From Leptidea sinapis (taxonomy: Eukaryota > Arthropoda > Insecta > Lepidoptera > Pieridae), in NCBI RefSeq assembly GCF_905404315.1, contig NC_066281.1, positions 13,358,001 to 13,422,000 on the forward strand: DNA of 64,000 nt, given 5' to 3'. Numbering within the stretch: position 1 is the first letter of the stretch; every line of letters starts with the position of its first letter. The translations under genes were made by a program, and so were the position numbers. Under the pieces are notes generated by a model that was not told the origin of the DNA, made no database searches, and worked only from the letters and a program-made list of their open reading frames with translations. Shown piece by piece: positions 49,101 through 58,100 of this stretch.

Positions 49101-52100
49101 TTGATTCAACTTTTTTGCATAACATTACCTTTAGAGTACTCCGTAGATGTGAGCGTAAAAGTGGTAATAAACCGTAAACCGTTATTTAGCATTCCACATA
49201 AATGTACTGTTTATGTTAAAAAATGTTTTTTTTTATCAGAAGAGTGTGTAATTAAATGGATACCGAACTTTGCCACTTAGACCTTTTCACGTTTAAATCA
49301 TTAGCGTCATTTAATATGCAGTTACCATACATTTCAAAATTTGTAACTAAATATAGAAAAGTATTGTTAGTTGTGCCTACTTTACTAATTTTCATATCTT
49401 TAATGGCTGTTATAAAAATTCGGGAACTTTTGCCTACTAGGGCCTAGATTTAATATCCTGTTTATGTAAACAATTTATGAATCTGACCGTTTGTTTCTAT
49501 AAAAAATAAAATGCGCGTGTACAAAGTACACATGTCAGAAGTGAAACCTGCGTTGGGCATGAACCTCTAAACTGCATATGAAGTCCTGGGACATGTTGCT
49601 AGGATGACACATGATTTCAATCGCTATGAAAGACATTACTAAAACCGCTACTATTTGTATGTTCTCCTGGTGTCTATGCAGTTATAAGTCGTGCGCATGA
49701 CATAAGAATATATTAAGGTATACCTAACCGCGTCATACATAAAAATAAAATAGTATGCATATTTCTGTCTCATTCTTTGCCGGCTTCATCCTACACATTT
49801 TTGTATTTGTGTCTCTTACCTGTCGTTTTTCCGTTCCAAACCGGATGTTTGAAATCACAACGATTGTAAAGAAGTTTCAGTTCAATAAATAAATTAGGAA
49901 GTCGCAACTCTCACCCTCAACAGCTGGTTGGCGTGGGGCGGGGCGTGGGGCGGGGCGGCGGGCGGCGGCCGCGCGTGCGCCTGCGCCGACTGCAGCGGCG
50001 ACAGCGCGGCGGCGCCCGCGTGCGGCGCGAGCGGCGTGAGCGGGCCGGCCTGCTCGCCGCTGGCCGCGCCCTCCTCGTCCTCCTGCTTCAGCAGATCCTT
50101 CAATATCCGATTGGGGCCGTTGTCCATCTTCTTGCTCAGCAACGTCCGCAACCGATTCGGTTCCTCTTGAACGGGAGGGTGCGGCGTGTGCGGCGCGGCC
50201 GGTTCGGCCGGCGTGGAGGGCGCGCGGGGCGTCACCGGCGCCGCCGTCTCCTCGGGCGACGGATCCTTGCGGTCCTTGGTATCCTCGCTGATGTCGGCGA
50301 TGGCGTAGGGCGGCGCCGCCCACGGATCGAGATCGAAGTCGTTGATCGAGAACGGTCCGTCCGTGTCCGCGGGGCTCCCGGGTGACCGGTAACGGGGGTC
50401 TGCGGACGACGATGATTCGCCGTTCGCCACCGATGTCATCAACGGTCCCCCGAGAGGATGCGGAATTTCGACAAGTTCCACGTCTTCGTCACCGAGAACA
50501 ATGTTTGTTGACATAATGAAATCGGGCTCTCCGGCGGTCGGGAAGAGACGCGATTGGGCACTGACTCTGAAGCGCAGCCGGTCACTATCGATACACAGTC
50601 TATACGGCTCGCTCACTGCGGGCGAGCCTCGACACGTCAACACCTCTTGCAGGTGCGCGGACACACGGACACGATCACTACTTTCGACTAATTCTAAATA
50701 ACGAGTACCCGCAAGATTTATTGGGGAGGTTATAAAGTTCTCGATGCCAGACAAGTCGCAAACTGAAACAAAAATATATTTTAATATAATATGAATAACA
50801 TTTGTGACCTTTACGAAAATAAATAACAAAAATAATAAACTAATTCACGAAAATCAAAGGTAATGAGGCGCCTTCTGGAATTCGAACCACAGTTTTATGA
50901 TTGATACGACAACGTTAAATATTTACTACCAAACCTGTCGCAGTATTCGTAATAAATTCTTGTAAATTCTCAATTGTGATTGTGCTGTTATAATAAGCTT
51001 TTATATATATTAAGCCTTAACTGAGACATGGCTTAAAGATGCCATACATGATAATTAAATTGCTGATAAAAAGGACATTAATATAGTGTTGCTCCCATAA
51101 ACAAAACGATGTGCTTTTCTCAAGGCAACCTTCTTAGGTGTTTGCATCGTGAGAATAGTCACCAAGCTGTCGTCTCCAATGGCCTATCATCGTCCTCTTG
51201 TGCTATAGTTCTGGAGTACCCCAAGGGTATATATTGGGTCCTTTCCTATTGATTATCATTTATCTTTATTTATGCTGACAACAGAATTTTCAACAAGTAA
51301 AAGACTTTATGCTGACAACCTAAAGTATCGCAATTTGCATTATATTGTACCTTAAATAATTTCAACAAGTAAAAGACTTTATGCTGACAACCTAAAGTAT
51401 CGCAATTTGCATTATATTGTACCTTAAATAAACAATCACACGCTGCAGACAAATATAAAATAATAACATTCACAAGAAAGTACCACTAGATCACACACAC
51501 ATACACACTTTCAAATCAAGTTCTTCACCGAGTACTAAGTATAATTACCCGGGCGTAATCTTGGACTTAAAGCTATTAATCTTATATCTTTAAACGAGCT
51601 ATTCTTGTATATATATAATCTGCATCTCGGAAACGGCTCCAATGATTTTCATTAAATTTAGTATATAGGTAGTTTAGGGGGCGAAAAATCGATCTAGCTA
51701 AGTTTCAATTTAAAAAAAAATAGTTTTATCCTTTTTTTAGTGAGGAACAGCTACAATAACATTGGAATACAAAAGTAAATTTCGCCACTATATACAAGAC
51801 TATAGTAGCTCAGAAGACCCCGGTTCGAATTCAGATGTCCTATTAGTTTTTTTTTTTGTTCAAGTTTTGTACATTCTTAAAAATCCGAGCATGGCTCGGT
51901 CGTCCAGATATTTGATCTTTATGTGAAATGGCTTGCCCACAAGCTTGTGTACTCACACAATATGTTGAAGTTGCAGTCGAGTCTGAAGACGATCTTGGGT
52001 TTGCCGTCGTTGGAGATGGCGGCCGACTCGCAGCGCCGAATGACGCACATGACGGAGCCGGCCTGCTCCGGGCTGGGGCCGCGTACCGGCGCAGCGTGAA

Positions 52101-55100
52101 TTACACTGTCCACGAACCTCCTTAGCAAATCACACTCTAAACATTACAAACGGGTCAAACGTTGAACTATGAATTATTAACCTAGCAATATTAAATAAAT
52201 AAATATCACACTTCTATGCGCCTTCATTGATAGCTTTTATTTACATGCCATGACTGAGTGGTAATAATTATTATGAATATCCTACATTTGACTTCTTATT
52301 AATCATGAGTCATTTTAAGCGTCACTCAAGTTCCATTTATATAGTATCGTCAGAAGTCGTGTGCTCGTGCCTCAGACAATGTGTGCAGGCGGGATGTATT
52401 ATCATACAAGGTGCTAATTTCACAAGAGACGAGACAAGGAACAACAATAAAATCTTAAAATCAACACGAAATTATAATTATTATCTACTCATCCGAGATG
52501 ATAATGTTCTTTGGATTTTGAAACAGTGCCTTCTGGTGTCGATGCAGTGATATAGCTGCTATATGGATAAATGCAAAACCAATGAAATATTCCAGGATGA
52601 TACCAGAACTAATGTTTGCATAGGAGTAAATCGTAACAAAGTAAAAAACTGTATATTGAATAATATAAAAAAAGTACTTGCTGTATGTTTTTCTACAATA
52701 TCGATACAGTACTTTATAGAATTTTGTCTGTTTGTCTGTATGCATGTCCGGGCAAAAACTACTGAATAGATTTAACACTTATTTTGCATGAATATTTCCA
52801 TGGGATGACAATCATATAGGCTACAGCGGGCAATAGCCAATTAGGCTCAAACCACCCCTTGCGCGTTCACCGTGGAAATATCAGTTGTCTGGCTGCGCGT
52901 AGCATTTGCCAAAAAAGCATCTTAATTGCTGTGCGATCTGTATTGCACCTTATTATATCGCCGTAAGAGTCTATCTTTAATTATTTTACGGAGTGAGCCT
53001 TCTGTACTTGTACTATTACATATTCTTTGCTAGAGCTACAGCGCCCTTCAAAACGACACACAATAATGCTTGCACATGACTGTGACACGGCACAAAACGC
53101 GCCGCTGTGGTTCCCACATAGCCGGTAAAATAGTAAAATGGCTTCATACCTGGTACCATCGGCAACATCTATGTCCTTAATACGGAATCGAGCTTGAATA
53201 TTCTGAAACTTCTCCGAATCGGCAGCACCCCAAGCAAAAGTTTGGACAGTCCTCAACAGCGGGTTAAACTTTGCATGATCATCCGGATGCAGCAGGGAGA
53301 AGAGAGATTTTTTATAAAGCTCAGTTCTTTCGAAGAGTATAAAGTCTTTTATATTCTCAGTGACGCATTCAATATCGCCTCTCGAATTGATTTCCATTAA
53401 AATCAGGCCCAAAACGCTCGTGTAATGTTTGACAGCCTGAAATAAGTATTTATAATTAATTACAACCAATGAGAAAATAATATTATAAAAGTGAAATTTA
53501 AATGTACCAGAATAATCAATAACTTAGCCGTATAAAATATGCGTAGGTACAAATTAACCATCGAACATAGGCGCGCTCGGTCGGCAGTCGCCGCGCTCGA
53601 ATGTGCCGTGCCCCGCGGGGCGATTCGCTCGCTGTCGGTTTTTGAGGCCGCATCATAGGAGCTTAATGTTGTTCGCTCGCGCGTATTTGGGACGGTTGTA
53701 GTTTTGGCGGCGAATACGTAAATAGGGACAATTGAAAATTAAATTTACTTTTGATACTCGAAAAAAGTATTGGTAATTAGTATAGGAGTCCCCGGTGCCA
53801 GAAATTTTAAAGTTATTGCTTATTTGGTTTACAAGAATGAACTGGTGTGTCTTGTTGCCGCGGGCTGTTCAAGCTGGATTGGCTGGCGCGGCAGTCGCGT
53901 ATTACTCAGTTTATATCAACATATTGGCTCGCGCGGCAAATAAAGATCAACTCGGTTCGAGCATGGGCTCGTTATTTGTGCGCACCTTAACTCGCGTCCA
54001 TAGACTCGCCTCATTAAATTAAACAACTCTACTCTCTCAGCGGCTTCCAGATTCAATTACCTCTATCAGAGTACTGATGTCCGAGAAGTGGAAGTCGTGC
54101 GACGCCGAGTGCTGAGTGGAGCTGACCTCGCCACCCTGCACCGGGGACAAACATGGGCCGCGCCGCACGGGACACTCCGCGGGACAGTCTCGCCGCCGGT
54201 TGAGAGCCTCCTGCAGCTGGCGTGTGGCTTCTCTGACGATGCCGTTCTTGTCCGGCTGCTTCACGTCCGCCAGGCACGCCCCCAGTAACTCTTCCAGCTG
54301 GTTTATGACTTCGTTCTCGAGCTCCCGGCGTTTCTTTTCGTTGTGACACTTGTTTCTGTAAATAACATTAAAATCATGATTGAGATTATTTATTATTAAG
54401 TAAGTCATTCATCTTCGCAACATTTCTTACACCAAAACAGAAAAAAAGAATGAAGAAGAAATAAAAAATATTAATATATTTTGCTTATAAACGAATGCAC
54501 GGAGTAAAAAGTTTGTTTTCATTATTATTCTCACGTAAAGTCCAGTACCAGTAGTTACCTCTCTTAATAAAAAATAAAAAAAGTATTTCGTGTGTGTTTT
54601 GTAGTAATAATGAAAGCAATGCAAAAGGAAACGTAAAAAACAAAGCTTGTCATGTTTAATACACTGGCACATGAATGGGGTGCAAAGTGTACTCGATTTG
54701 CCGAACTACTCTTCAAATATAATGATCAAAAAGTAGGTCCATTTCATTTGTCGTAGATTTTTCAGGATAACAATTCTTAGTATTTTCTTAGATTAACGCG
54801 AGTGTTACACATTTAAATATATTTGTATACAAATTATCTATGAAAAAAAATGCTGCCATGGAGCGAGGGAGGATAAGAATATCGACCTTAGTAAATTTGT
54901 ATTCTATTTCTTTCTATGTCTAGTCCAACCATAACTTGTAACTATGTATATTTACTAAGTCAAGTGTCAGCAATAAACAAAGTATTCCATTCTTAATGAC
55001 TACCCATGTCTTTAATTCAGGCCTTTAATCTGTTGGACAAGGGATCCTTGGGAAACTATTTCCATAAAGCGAACAATGCAATACATTTCGAATGTTTCGA

Positions 55101-58100
55101 GGATGTTTCAAAATTATATCACTAAGAAAATTTTGCCCAGACATCTTTTTAAAATTTTAAAATATAACTATTTACGATATAAATTTCCTTGAACTCTACA
55201 GCGCTACACAATTTGGCTCAAATCGTTGCTTTATCAGCAGTCCCGTAAAAATAATTATTTTTACAGGTCACAAAAATTTGCAAAATATATAAACAGGATA
55301 ATATATAATAAGGAGCTTTGGTGTTTTGCAAATATCCCAAAGACGAACAAAGATTTTTTGTGTAAATAAAGACCTTAGATCATTTATACGCCTAGAGATA
55401 GACTGTGACAGGTGTGAAAACGTCGAAAAAAAATCGACAATTCGTAGCTTTTCACGTACACTAAGGTATTAAACCCGGCCTGTTTTGACATTGTATAAAA
55501 ACTACTTTTACTACGTTATTAAAATCTATTGCTAACGTGATATCTGAAGTCGTTGGCACTCTACATGGCCTATCAGGTCTATAGCCATTTGTGCTAGTAG
55601 GTCTATATTTGTACAAGTATTAAGGCATTTTATTCAATGAAAATTGTACGATGGAGTGACTTCGACAAAACTCAAAAGAGTGGCGTAATTTATTCACAAC
55701 TCGAGCAAATTTGCCGACGATCAAGAAGTTCACTTACGAGGGGCGGTCAAAAAGTTCGCGGAATGGCGGGGTTGGCGGGGGTGAGGTCGCTCCTCCAGGT
55801 AGCCGCTACTTGAGTAACTCATAATTACTATATATGCCAATTTCTAGCCTAATTGGGTCATTAGCTTTCGAGTTACAAACGAGTGAACAAGTAAATCGGG
55901 AACAAACTAGCCACTATGGAGAAAATTGAACATCGCGCCGTCGTAAAGTTCCTCACCAAACAAGGAAAAACGCCTCAAACTATTTTGCAAGAGATGTTAG
56001 CTGTTTACGGAGACTCTGCTCCTGGTAAAACCATGATTTACAAATGGCACGGCCTTTTCAAGCAAGGAAGGGAGTCAATTGAAGATGATCCTCGACCTGG
56101 ACGGCCCATTGAGGCCACTACGCCGGAAATCATTGAAAAAGTTGAAAAACTTGTATTGGAAGACGGAAGGTTGAAGAAGAAACAACTTGCAGCATCAGTT
56201 GGAGTATCAGAAACCACAATTTTAAATATTCTTCATCAACATCTTGGCATGAGTAAAGTGTGTTCAAGGTGGGTCCCGAGAATGCTCACGCCGCTGCAAA
56301 AACGTGAGCGCGTCAACTGTTCCCGCGAGTATTTGGACCGCTGTGGAGAAGTTAGGGAAGAAATTATGGCCCGAATTGTAACCGGTGATGAAACTTGGGT
56401 TCACCACTATGAGCCTGAGTCAAAGCAGGAGTCGATGCAGTGGCACAAAAAAGGCACACCACCCCCAAAAAAATTTAAAGTGTCGCAATCGGCCGGAAAG
56501 ATCATGGCGACTATTTTTTGGGATACTGAAGGTATTCTTTTGATCGATTATAAAGAACGTGGTGTTTCTATAACGGGAGAGTACTACGCTTCCCTATTGG
56601 ACCGATTAAAAGAAGCTATTAAAGAAAAAAGAAGAGGAAAACTGACAAAAGGTGTACTCCTTTTGCACGACAACGCGCCCGTTCACACGAGTCATGTTGC
56701 GACGGCTGCCATTCATCGATGCGGTTTTGAACAACTACGCCATCCACCCTACAGTCCAGACCTGGCCCCTAGCGATTTTTATTTATTCCCAAAGATGAAG
56801 AAAGAGCTGCGTGGAAAAAAATTTAGAGACGATGATGAAGTCAAGTCGGCGATTTCGGCGTATTTTGACGCCCAAGACAAAACCTATTTTTTCGACGGTA
56901 TTAATAAGTTATATGCCAGATCCCAAAAATGTATTCGTGTTAAGGGGGAATATATTGAAAAGGAAAAATAACATAATGTATCATTTCATCTTTTTTCCCA
57001 GTCATTCCGCGAACTTTTTGACCTCCCCTCGTAAATTGTATGGTGTGAAGTTTGAAAAAGATTGGCTGTTTTGTAATTAATAAATTGATAAAATTACTTA
57101 ATTTGTTAGTATATTGACATACACATTGGTAAAAAAAATCATTAAAAACTGTTAATGTCGGATTCTAATATAATATGGAAATGTGATAATATTATAAGTC
57201 CATACTAATTATAAAATGCCTTAGCGTTGCTTTGACGTTAATCAACAATTTTGTTAATGTTTCGCAATATTATTTAAATCGTAACTGGCATATTGAAACT
57301 TTTGAAATATCCAAAATGAATGACTTCTAATAAATCGCTGAACAATGTGTCTTAACGCTTGAATTAATGATTTTAAACAACGAACAACCGCAGCATGCAA
57401 CGTCACGCAATGTGCACAAAATCGTTGCTTTTTTAGTGTCAATCATTTTAACCAGCCTCACACCCATTTAAATATTATTTTGGACCGTGTGTGTAAAATT
57501 CATTATTACACTACAGAAACGAACCCAAAAGTAACAAAAGTTTGGATATACGTGAAACAGAAAATTTTATAATATAATAAAAAAATAGTTAAAAAAAACT
57601 AAAATACACGCTTAAATTAAAATTAAATTCTCTTTGGTATTCGAAAATTTCCCAATATAAAGTTGAAATTTAAAATTCACACCAACTCCTGCCTTATCGA
57701 CGGTAGATGAAAATTATATAAATGAACAAAAATCATACTTAGCAAATTGAAAAATGGAATAGTTTTAGTAAATTAATGTAATGGCATCGGTCCTCGATAA
57801 ATCTGCGAATTTCCAACGAAATCTGGCCGTTTAAAATGGGTCAAAATCGCGCCTAAATAAGTCGCTTACAATCAAAGATACATACAGGTGAAGCTAATAA
57901 TAAGCGTGTAAAAATATTATCATCCCCAACACGGCATAAGTCTTAATTCCTAAACTCGTTAAATTCTTTTAGATAGGTTTAGTACACACGCGGTGCCTAC
58001 AGAAATAAAACTTGTTTTATTATATGTATGTACCCTCTCGGAGTAACCCCAAATGCCCGCTTTAGTTTTGTACTTTGAACGCAATCGAGCCAAGGTGTAA

